From an uncultured Clostridia bacterium (GTDB taxonomy: Bacteria > Bacillota > Clostridia > Oscillospirales > Acutalibacteraceae), in NCBI GenBank assembly GCA_937920235.1, contig CALGUK010000040.1, forward strand, positions 1-61,999: a stretch of DNA of 61,999 nt. The letters are read 5' to 3'. A program made the position numbers and the translations under genes. This document shows, one piece after another, positions 7,461-13,684 of this stretch; the stretch's first letter is position 1, and each line of letters starts with the position of its first letter. The notes below the pieces were generated by a model, which saw nothing but the letters and a program-made list of their open reading frames with translations, did not search any database and was not told where the DNA came from.

Positions 7461-7838
7461 TTACTTAAGAGTAACCTTAGCGCCAACTTCTTCAAGCTTA
7501 GCCTTGATGCTTTCAGCATCTTCCTTAGAAGCTGCTTCCTTAAGTACCTTAGGAGCACCGTCAACAACTGCCTTTGCTTCTGCAAGGCCAAGACCTGTAA
7601 CTTCACGAACAGCCTTGATAACCTTGATCTTCTCTGAACCAACTTCTGTAAGTTCAACGTCAAATTCTGTCTTTTCTGCTGCTGCGTCTGCTGCGCCTGC
7701 TACAGGTGCTGCTACTGCCACTGCAGCTGCTGCTGATACGCCAAATTCTTCTTCTACTGCTTTAACGAGCTCTGAAAGCTCAAGAACTGTAAGAACCTTA
7801 AGTTCTTCAACGATTGCCATAACTTTCTCTGATGCCAT
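7461..7838 (-). CDS. rplL: 50S ribosomal protein L7/L12
   Basis: The 125-aa acidic protein matches L7/L12 along its whole length. It has the N-terminal dimerisation helices, an Ala/Val-rich hinge (about 35-55) and the C-terminal factor-binding domain ending KLEEVGAKVTLK. It forms the mobile stalk that recruits translation GTPases. It lies 44 bp after rplJ, under the same L10 leader control, and a GGAGGTAAATTACC ribosome binding site precedes the ATG. Confidence 0.98.
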   Translation of the reverse strand: MASEKVMAIVEELKVLTVLELSELVKAVEEEFGVSAAAAVAVAAPVAGAADAAAEKTEFDVELTEVGSEKIKVIKAVREVTGLGLAEAKAVVDGAPKVLKEAASKEDAESIKAKLEEVGAKVTLK

Positions 7839-7882
7839 GGTAATTTACCTCCAAAATTTTATAAATATTTAGTTATTTTTAA

Positions 7883-8398
7883 TTATTCTGCAACCGGAGC
7901 TGCTTCACCATCTTTGTCAACAATAGCCTGTACAGCACGTGCAAAAGATGCGATAGGTGCGTTGAACGCACTGAGAACTGTAGCGAGCAATACTTCTCTT
8001 GAAGGAAGTTTTGCGAGCTCTGTGAGCTTTTCAAGGCTGATAACCTCATCGTCAAGATAACCTGTCTTAAGATTGAAGTTTTCACTCTTCTCTGCATATT
8101 TACCGAGAATTCTTGCTGCTGCAACATAGTCATCCTTACTTGTAGCGATAGCAGTTGTTCCCTCAAGGGCACTACCCATATCAGCAAGGCTTGTTCCGTC
8201 GATGGCACGACCGAGGAGCGTGTTCTTTACAACTGTATATTCAACACCTGCTTCACGGAGCTCTTTACGGAGCTTTGTATCATCCTCAACGCTGATACCC
8301 TTGTAATCAACAACGACACCTGCGATTGAAGAGTCAAGTCTTTCCTTAAGAGCAGCCACCTGCTGTTTCTTTAATTCTAAAACCTTCTCGCTTGGCAA
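7883..8398 (-). CDS. rplJ: 50S ribosomal protein L10
   Basis: The 171-aa product is L10, which anchors L7/L12 dimers on the ribosome. The usual N-terminus (LPSEKVLELKKQQVAALKERL) begins at a TTG codon at 8398 preceded by AGGAGGTGAATCG. A longer in-frame form from 8488 would translate through the L10 leader and is rejected. The C-terminal tail reads AIVDKDGEAAPVAE. L10-L7/L12 represses its own operon by binding the leader just upstream. Confidence 0.96.
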   Translation of the reverse strand: MPSEKVLELKKQQVAALKERLDSSIAGVVVDYKGISVEDDTKLRKELREAGVEYTVVKNTLLGRAIDGTSLADMGSALEGTTAIATSKDDYVAAARILGKYAEKSENFNLKTGYLDDEVISLEKLTELAKLPSREVLLATVLSAFNAPIASFARAVQAIVDKDGEAAPVAE

Positions 8399-8439
8399 AC
8401 GATTCACCTCCTGTAAAATTTTCAAATACGCTTGCAAGG

Positions 8440-8560
8440 AGAAAAAATGCCTCTTCTGAAAAGACAGAAAAGGCATAGAAACATTCAAATAAATGCTTTT
8501 ATCCTCGGTAGGCAGTCAACATGACTTTATGCAAAATACACCTACTGTCTTTGGCAAGCT
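8440..8560 (-). ncRNA. L10 (rplJL) leader with terminator-like attenuator
   Basis: The rplA-rplJ spacer has the features of a bacterial L10 leader: GCCAAAGACAGTAGG near its 5' end pairs with GCCTACCGAGG downstream (about 8505-8556). A second hairpin (TGCCTTTTCTG with CAGAAGAGGCA, 8448-8475) is followed by six T (8442-8447) and looks like an intrinsic terminator used for attenuation. Binding of the L10(L12)4 complex is expected to favour termination. Confidence 0.8.
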
Positions 8561-8605
8561 TTATTATACTAACACACCGTAACCGGTTTGTCAAGTACTA
8601 TTTAA

Positions 8606-9313
8606 TTATTCTGCAACAGGAGTTGCAACGAACTTGTTGGGATTGATCTTAATGCCGGGGCCCATTGTAGAAGCAACTGCAATTGACTTGATATACTGAC
8701 CTTTTGCAGCAGCGGGCTTAGCCTTAACGATTGCGTCCATAAGTGTATCAAGGTTTTCCTTAAGCTTATCAGCGCCGAAAGAAACCTTGCCGATAGGACA
8801 ATGGATAATATTTGTCTTATCAAGACGGTACTCAATCTTACCTGCTTTAGCTTCTGTAACAGCCTTAGCAACATCAGGTGTAACTGTACCTGCCTTGGGG
8901 CTGGGCATAAGACCACGAGGACCAAGAACCTTACCGAGACGTCCTACAAGACCCATCATATCAGGGCTTGCAACACAGACATCAAAATCCATAAAGCCTT
9001 CCTGGATCTTTGCAACAAGATCTTCAGCACCGACAATCTCAGCACCTGCTGCTGCAGCTGCATCAGCCTTGTCGCCCTTAGCAAAAACTGCTACTCTGAC
9101 ATTTTTACCTGTACCGTTGGGAAGAACAACAGCGCCTCTGACCTGCTGGTCAGCATGACGTGAGTCAACACCGAGACGAACGTGAAGTTCAACTGTTTCA
9201 TCAAATTTTGCAGTTGCGCCCTTTACTGTGATTTCAAGTGCATCTGCAGTATCATAAAGTTTTGCTCTGTCGATGAGCTTTGAGCTCTCAACATATTTCT
9301 TTCCGTGTTTCAT
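8606..9313 (-). CDS. rplA: 50S ribosomal protein L1
   Basis: The 235-aa protein is full-length L1 with the expected N-terminus (MKHGKKYVESSKLIDR) and the signature GLVGRLGKVLGPRGLMP. It binds the L1 stalk of 23S rRNA and usually represses its own mRNA. It sits between rplK and the L10 leader. A GTGGGAGGA motif in the spacer before its start recurs before rplK and may be the regulatory site. Confidence 0.98.
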   Translation of the reverse strand: MKHGKKYVESSKLIDRAKLYDTADALEITVKGATAKFDETVELHVRLGVDSRHADQQVRGAVVLPNGTGKNVRVAVFAKGDKADAAAAAGAEIVGAEDLVAKIQEGFMDFDVCVASPDMMGLVGRLGKVLGPRGLMPSPKAGTVTPDVAKAVTEAKAGKIEYRLDKTNIIHCPIGKVSFGADKLKENLDTLMDAIVKAKPAAAKGQYIKSIAVASTMGPGIKINPNKFVATPVAE

Positions 9314-9358
9314 AATTCAAAATTCCTCCAAAAAAGTGGTTAATCGGATTCTGATTTT

Positions 9359-9367
9359 TCCTCCCAC
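9359..9367 (-). promoter_or_regulatory. GTGGGAGGA motif before rplA (candidate L1 site)
   Basis: The nonamer GTGGGAGGA on the minus strand lies between rplK and rplA inside a region that can fold (GATTCTCC upstream, GGAGGAAAAATC downstream). The identical nonamer occurs before rplK. A role as L1 autoregulatory binding site is inference. Confidence 0.35.
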
Positions 9368-9375
9368 AAGGAGAA

Positions 9376-9801
9376 TCAGTCTTCTACAGTAACGCCCATG
9401 CTGCGCGCTGTACCTGCGATCATACTCATAGCAGTTTCAATTGTAGCAGCGTTAAGGTCGGGCATTTTCTGCTCAGCAATTTTTCTGATCTGTTCTTTAG
9501 TGATTTTTGCTACCTTTGTTCTGTTAGGAACACCTGAACCACTCTCAATACCGCATGCCTTCTTGATAAGAACTGCTGCGGGAGGAGTCTTAGTTACGAA
9601 TGTGAATGTACGGTCTGCGTAAACTGTGATAACAACAGGAATAATAAGACCCATATCATTCTTTGTGCGCTCATTAAATTCTTTTGTGAACGCCATAATG
9701 TTTACACCGTGCTGACCAAGTGCAGGTCCAACAGGTGGTGCCGGTGTTGCTTTTCCGGCCGGGATCTGAAGCTTAATTAAGCCTACTACTTTTTGAGCCA
9801 T
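9376..9801 (-). CDS. rplK: 50S ribosomal protein L11
   Basis: The 141-aa product matches L11 (MAQKVVGLIKLQIPAGKA, PPVGPALGQHGVNIMAF and a C-terminus ending RSMGVTVED). It binds the GTPase-associated centre of 23S rRNA. The ATG at 9801 is chosen because GGAGGTGCT lies 8 nt upstream; the in-frame upstream TTG overlaps that box. It follows nusG by about 120 bp, a spacer containing a hairpin with a short T-run and the candidate L1 site. Confidence 0.97.
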   Translation of the reverse strand: MAQKVVGLIKLQIPAGKATPAPPVGPALGQHGVNIMAFTKEFNERTKNDMGLIIPVVITVYADRTFTFVTKTPPAAVLIKKACGIESGSGVPNRTKVAKITKEQIRKIAEQKMPDLNAATIETAMSMIAGTARSMGVTVED

Positions 9802-9851
9802 TTTTAGCACCTCCAAAATTCGTGGTATGGCGGAACGGACAGCTCTTCCAT

Positions 9852-9860
9852 TCCTCCCAC
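9852..9860 (-). promoter_or_regulatory. GTGGGAGGA motif before rplK (candidate L1 site)
   Basis: The same nonamer as before rplA is found here, followed by ATGGAAGAG and a complementary CCGTTCC that could form a local stem enclosed by GTGG/CCAC. In many bacteria L1 controls the rplK-rplA mRNA, so this is a plausible operator in RNA, by inference. Confidence 0.35.
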
Positions 9861-9923
9861 GACGCCAATCAAATGATAAGCGTCATAAAAAGCGTATTTT
9901 ACGCTGATTACCAAAATAATAAA

Positions 9924-10511
9924 TTAGTCTTCGACCTTTTCTACCTGGTCGAGTTCAAGGTCAACCGGTGTTTCTCTGCCGAGCATTGAAATAACAACAC
10001 AAACGGTATTGTTATCAACATCCAGCTCACGTACAGTACCGATAATGCCCGCAAAGGCACCGTCAATAATAGAAACCATATCGCCAACCTCATAGTCGAT
10101 TTTAACGACTCTCTTTTCAACACCCATTGCGTAAACTTCAGCCTCAGTAAGAGGAATCGGCTTACTCTCCGGGCCGACAAAGCCTGTTACACCGCGTGTA
10201 TTACGGATAACGTACCAGGTATCATCTGTCATTTCAAGGTCACCTGTTTCTTCATCCTCAAAAACGGCAACCTTAACCATTACATAACCGGGGAAAATTT
10301 TTCTCTCGATCTCTTTTGGCACAAGCTCCTTCTCTCCGGTCTCTTTGTTTTTGACCTCTTTGTTTTCAACAACAATTTCTGTAGGAACCTTTACCTCAAG
10401 AATAAGATCATGCATTTTACGGTTTTCAACAATCTTTTCGATGTTTGTTGCCACTTTGTTTTCATAACCTGAATAGGTATGCACCACATACCATCTGGAG
10501 ATTTCTGCCAT
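9924..10511 (-). CDS. nusG: Transcription termination/antitermination factor NusG
   Basis: The 195-aa protein has the NusG N-terminal domain (WYVVHTYSGYENKVATNIEK, then FPGYVMVKV and RNTRGVTGFVG) and a C-terminal KOW domain (VGDMVSIIDGAFAGIIGTV). It binds RNA polymerase and modulates pausing and termination. A roughly 25-residue insertion rich in Lys and Glu (about 48-70) is typical of clostridial NusG. It lies 18 bp after secE in the standard order. Confidence 0.98.
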   Translation of the reverse strand: MAEISRWYVVHTYSGYENKVATNIEKIVENRKMHDLILEVKVPTEIVVENKEVKNKETGEKELVPKEIERKIFPGYVMVKVAVFEDEETGDLEMTDDTWYVIRNTRGVTGFVGPESKPIPLTEAEVYAMGVEKRVVKIDYEVGDMVSIIDGAFAGIIGTVRELDVDNNTVCVVISMLGRETPVDLELDQVEKVED

Positions 10512-10529
10512 AACCTGATCTCCTTCCGA

Positions 10530-10871
10530 TTATTTCATCATAAACAAACTGAGCATCTCTGCGGTTGTTGCTGCAGCATCCTGTTTGTTTGCGAGGCTGA
10601 CAAGGGCATCGATAATTGATGAAAGACCTGTGTCAACAGCAAGGAGAACAACTGCGAAAATCGCAACGATAACAATAACAACCAATGACTGATTGAGAAC
10701 TGTCTTACCTGTAGGCCATGTAACCTTTTTCCATTCACCTTTAAAGTCCTTGAAGAACTTTTTGATAGCTTTTCCGGCTTTTTTAAAGAAATTCTCCTTT
10801 TTCTTTGCAGGAGCCTGTTTCTTATCCTTCTTTGCTACCTGGTCAGTGGTCTTTTCATTTTTGTCAGACAT
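10530..10871 (-). CDS. secE: Preprotein translocase subunit SecE
   Basis: The 113-aa protein has a Lys-rich N-terminal extension (about 1-35), the conserved amphipathic segment FKGEWKKVTWPT, and one transmembrane helix (about 62-84). It stabilises SecY in the membrane. A C-terminal tail of about 25 residues after the helix is longer than in minimal SecE proteins. A GGAGG box lies in the stop region of rpmG 16 bp upstream. Confidence 0.96.
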   Translation of the reverse strand: MSDKNEKTTDQVAKKDKKQAPAKKKENFFKKAGKAIKKFFKDFKGEWKKVTWPTGKTVLNQSLVVIVIVAIFAVVLLAVDTGLSSIIDALVSLANKQDAAATTAEMLSLFMMK

Positions 10872-10887
10872 TTCACTTACCTCCGGA

Positions 10888-11037
10888 TTACTTTGTTTCC
10901 CTGTGGAGAGTATGTTTCTTGCAGAATCTGCAATACTTGTTCATCTCAATTCTGTCGGGAGTGTTCTTCTTGTTTTTCTTTGTGTTGTAATTGCGCTGTT
11001 TGCACTCTGTGCAAGCTAATGTGATTTTTACTCTCAT
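10888..11037 (-). CDS. rpmG: 50S ribosomal protein L33
   Basis: This short gene encodes 49 aa beginning MRVKITLACTECKQRNY and containing two CxxC pairs (CTEC and CRFC), so it is the zinc-binding form of L33. GGAGGTGCCGAAAA precedes the ATG. It is the first gene of the secE-nusG-ribosomal protein operon. The zinc-binding form matters for zinc physiology, because some Firmicutes keep a second Cys-free copy elsewhere. Confidence 0.96.
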   Translation of the reverse strand: MRVKITLACTECKQRNYNTKKNKKNTPDRIEMNKYCRFCKKHTLHRETK

Positions 11038-11136
11038 TTTTCGGCACCTCCGTTAATACATCGTCTGAAAAATCAGCAGACGAATAAGCCTTCCTCACTG
11101 AAAAAAGGCACAAAAAATAAGCCTCTTCCCCGAGGT

Positions 11137-11172
11137 ACTTGGTATTGTAACACAGGAGTCAAGGCTTGTCAA
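11137..11172 (-). promoter_or_regulatory. Promoter of the rpmG-secE-nusG-rplKAJL operon
   Basis: A perfect TTGACA -35 (11167-11172) and TACAAT -10 (11144-11149) are 17 bp apart. The leader of about 100 nt contains a small CGTCTG/CAGACG hairpin before the L33 ribosome binding site. Confidence 0.85.
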
Positions 11173-11221
11173 CAGTTTTTTTAAAAAAAGTAAACCTAAC
11201 AGTAAAATATGCTGTTATATA

Positions 11222-12145
11222 TCAGTTTACAAGAGAGGTTATGTTAAATCCGGACGGCTTTTTAATTTTTGAATCATCTGCCGTATTTGTAACTGATTTA
11301 ATCTCGGTAATTACGGAATCTCTCTTTCCTATTCTTTCAATTCTTGTAAGATTTTCGTTTGCATCATAATAATACTTTACGGTATCGCCGTCAACGGTAT
11401 ATACATCGCAGATATATTTCTTTCCGTTAACCGTAACCGTTCCGGATTCTACAAACACATACTGCTTCATTTCATTGCCGTCGAAGGTTCCGTCCGCAAG
11501 ATCTTCGATGCCCATATCGTCAACTATCATATATGATTTGATTGACGGAATTACACAATATGTCACGCCATCCTTGAACACCATATTGGCCTTTATGACC
11601 TTACCCTCTTCGTCAAAAGGAACTGCTGTTTCAATATATGCACCGTTGCCGCTTCTTATATAGATAAAAGGATATTCCGTTGTCTCAGTTCCCACTTCCT
11701 TTACCGTGGCACTGATAGTAAATTTGTTTGAATCGAGAACTTTTCTGTAGGAATTCATTCTTTCTTTCGCCTGTGACTCACCTGAGTCACCGGGAACGGT
11801 AACGATATCCTCCTCTACAAGTTCGTCTGACATTTCAAGCTTATTATTTTCTGCATCGTCAAATATTTTATCCGGATCGGTTCCCACTTCTTCAGCAATC
11901 TTATCGAGCTCGGCAGCCTGGCTGTTGGACTCAATCTGCTCAACAATGCTGTCATCATCGATATATGAAACATTTCCGTCTTTATCTACAGTATAATACT
12001 TACCCTCTTCATCAACCTCAACATACTGCGTGTTTCCTTCTTCATCAACGTAAAAATTACGCTCTTCCTCTTCTTTTTTGCAGGCTGCAAAAAGGGAAAT
12101 GAACATCACAAAGACAAGGAGCAAGGAAACAATTCTTTTTGACAT
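11222..12145 (-). CDS. Acidic lipoprotein of unknown function
   Basis: The 307-aa product has a lipoprotein signal with lipobox LFAAC (Cys at residue 22). An unusual acidic N-terminal half follows, with tandem short motifs of the type YVDEEGNTQYVEVDEEGKYY and VDKDGNVSYIDDD, then a C-terminal beta-rich domain (about 140-307) of the kind seen in LolA/LppX-like lipoproteins. Function is unknown and it is expected to be anchored on the cell surface. A promoter (TTGTAT-17-TATAAT) lies about 60 bp upstream. It stands alone between the ribosomal operon promoter and the divergent small ORF. Confidence 0.8.
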   Translation of the reverse strand: MSKRIVSLLLVFVMFISLFAACKKEEEERNFYVDEEGNTQYVEVDEEGKYYTVDKDGNVSYIDDDSIVEQIESNSQAAELDKIAEEVGTDPDKIFDDAENNKLEMSDELVEEDIVTVPGDSGESQAKERMNSYRKVLDSNKFTISATVKEVGTETTEYPFIYIRSGNGAYIETAVPFDEEGKVIKANMVFKDGVTYCVIPSIKSYMIVDDMGIEDLADGTFDGNEMKQYVFVESGTVTVNGKKYICDVYTVDGDTVKYYYDANENLTRIERIGKRDSVITEIKSVTNTADDSKIKKPSGFNITSLVN

Positions 12146-12325
12146 AACAAAACCTCCGTAGAAATCAATAAGAAAAATACCATTTTAGAAATTATAACCC
12201 ATTTTCTCTGTATATACAAGAGCAAATTTAATGTTATTTTTTTGTAAAAATACATATTTTTTATTACCGTGTTCCCCCACCGAATTATTATATTATACAA
12301 ATATTATATTTCTTAACATTCAGTG

Positions 12326-12354
12326 TTGACTGAAATGGATATTTGTGCTAAAAT
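12326..12354 (+). promoter_or_regulatory. Promoter of the 43-aa Cys-rich ORF / small RNA
   Basis: A TTGACT -35 (12326-12331), a 17-bp spacer and a TAAAAT -10 (12349-12354) lie upstream of an AAGGAGTGAG ribosome binding site. Together with the terminator at 12517 they define a transcript of about 180 nt. Confidence 0.75.
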
Positions 12355-12383
12355 TTTAAAAGTAAATTCAAGGAGTGAGACAG

Positions 12384-12515
12384 GTGCAAAAAAAATATTC
12401 AACTGTGTGTAAGAATATTTTCCTTTTTTGTGCTCCTGCTGTTTCTTCTCCGATAATCAGTATGTGTACTCCTCTTTCCGAAGGCTGTGCACAGTGTTTA
12501 TATTTTGTTTTTTAA
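12384..12515 (+). CDS. Putative 43-aa Cys-rich small protein (or ORF within a small RNA)
   Basis: The GTG start follows AAGGAGTGAGACAG with good spacing. The product opens MQKKYSTVCKNIFLFCAP and has five Cys (residues 9, 16, 28, 35, 38) in a hydrophobic, Ser/Pro-rich context. The unit has its own promoter and terminator and precedes carA, which has a separate promoter. It contains no Arg codons, so it does not look like an arginine attenuation peptide. The RNA can also fold (TGTGTAC with GTGCACA), so a non-coding RNA is an alternative. No family is recognised. Confidence 0.45.
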   Translation: MQKKYSTVCKNIFLFCAPAVSSPIISMCTPLSEGCAQCLYFVF

Positions 12516-12516
12516 G

Positions 12517-12543
12517 CGACGGTTTTTCCGTCGTTATTTTTTT
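12517..12543 (+). terminator. Terminator of the 43-aa ORF transcript
   Basis: A CGACGG/CCGTCG hairpin (12517-12533) is followed by TTATTTTTTT. It overlaps the stop codon of the small ORF by only a few bases and lies upstream of the carA promoter. Confidence 0.8.
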
Positions 12544-12564
12544 GCGGTTTTACAAAAAAATTTA

Positions 12565-12593
12565 TTGAACTGCTTAAAATAATATAGTATAAT
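12565..12593 (+). promoter_or_regulatory. carAB promoter
   Basis: A TTGAAC -35 (12565-12570), 17-bp spacer and perfect TATAAT -10 (12588-12593) lie about 37 bp before the carA start codon. The short leader leaves no room for a PyrR-type attenuator downstream of it. Confidence 0.75.
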
Positions 12594-12629
12594 AATTTAT
12601 TGATAATAAATGAAAGGCCGGTGTGAATT

Positions 12630-13682
12630 TTGAAAGTATATTTAATGCTTGAAGACGGCTCCGTCTATACGGGTACTGCCGCCGGAAAATTCAAAGAAAC
12701 TGTTTTTGAAACCGTATTCAACACATCAATGACCGGATATGTTGAACTTCTTTCAGACCCGTCAAATGCAGGTAAAGGTATTATTATGACATATCCTCTT
12801 ATCGGAAATTACGGTGTCTGTCTTGAGGATATGGAAGGCGACAAGCTCTTTCCCTCTGCTCTTCTCGTTCATGAGCTTTGTAATACACCTTCAAACTTCA
12901 GATGTGAAATGACGCTTGAAGCATTGCTTAATAAATTTGATATTCCGTGTGTTACTGACCTTGATACGCGCGAAATTGTTATGAATATCCGCGAAAACGG
13001 TACAATGAGAGCAATAATAACAGACGATATCTCCGACAAGGATGCTCTTATGAGCAAAATCAAGGCCTTTGACTCGCAGACAGTTGATGTTGAGCCCGGT
13101 AAAAATGAAGTCATTTCAGCCGACGGCATCCCCGTTGCCTTCATCGATCTCGGCTCAAGAAAAAGCTCAGCACTTTCATTTGCGGAAAAAGGCTTTGCCG
13201 TTACGAAATACTCTGCGGATGTTACAGCAGAGAAAATTCTCGGTTCCGGTGCAAAGGGCGTTATAATTTCTGACGGACCCGAGGTTTTTTGTGCTTTTGA
13301 CGGTCTTGTTGATGAAATCAAAAAGCTTGCTGATGCAGAATTTCCTGTTTTTGCAATTGGTCTCGGACATCAGCTTCTGGCAAAATCACAGGGCGGTAAA
13401 ATTGAAAAAATGCTCTACGGTCACAGAGGAGCAAATCTTCCCGTTAAATTTACCGCTGCAGACGAAACATATATAACAACACATAATCACGGATATACAA
13501 TATCCCGCGACGGTATTCCTGTCAATGCGGAAATTCTGTGCGTCAACGTAAACGACGATTCCGTTGAGGGTCTTAAATATAAAAATGCTGTTTCGGTTCA
13601 GTTTGTTCCCGATACGGCAAGAGGTCATAACACCTCCTTCTTATACACCCAATTTGCAGATATGATTAAGGAGGGTAAATAA
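12630..13682 (+). CDS. carA: CarA-like carbamoyl-phosphate synthase small subunit, glutaminase site lost
   Basis: The 350-aa product aligns with CarA throughout: MTGYVELLSDPSNAGKGIIMTYP in the N-terminal domain and a class I amidotransferase domain from about 170. The nucleophile motif reads FAIGLGHQLL, with Gly244 (codon GGT at 13359) where CarA has Cys. The catalytic His-Pro-Glu segment reads QFVPDTARG, so His becomes Val326 and Glu becomes Asp328. The usual SNGPGDP loop is degraded to SDGPEVF. The frame is intact. The glutaminase is therefore predicted to be dead and the enzyme to use free ammonia, as in animal CPS I. The gene starts at TTG with GGTGTGAATT upstream and is followed 2 bp later by carB. 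Confidence 0.93.
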   Translation: MKVYLMLEDGSVYTGTAAGKFKETVFETVFNTSMTGYVELLSDPSNAGKGIIMTYPLIGNYGVCLEDMEGDKLFPSALLVHELCNTPSNFRCEMTLEALLNKFDIPCVTDLDTREIVMNIRENGTMRAIITDDISDKDALMSKIKAFDSQTVDVEPGKNEVISADGIPVAFIDLGSRKSSALSFAEKGFAVTKYSADVTAEKILGSGAKGVIISDGPEVFCAFDGLVDEIKKLADAEFPVFAIGLGHQLLAKSQGGKIEKMLYGHRGANLPVKFTAADETYITTHNHGYTISRDGIPVNAEILCVNVNDDSVEGLKYKNAVSVQFVPDTARGHNTSFLYTQFADMIKEGK

Positions 13683-13684
13683 AA

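Noticed and set aside
8398..8488. Longer L10 start through the leader
   Set aside because: The extra 30 residues would be translated from the L10 leader and terminator hairpin. The TTG at 8398 has an AGGAGGTGAATCG box and gives the normal L10 N-terminus.
12106..12300. 64-codon frame upstream of the acidic lipoprotein
   Set aside because: It overlaps the lipoprotein promoter and signal-peptide codons and is very AT-rich with no SD.
13340..13620. Frameshift or pseudogene explanation for the altered CarA active site
   Set aside because: The frame is open to the normal C-terminus, the changes are clean substitutions at several catalytic positions, and the carA-carB spacing is intact.
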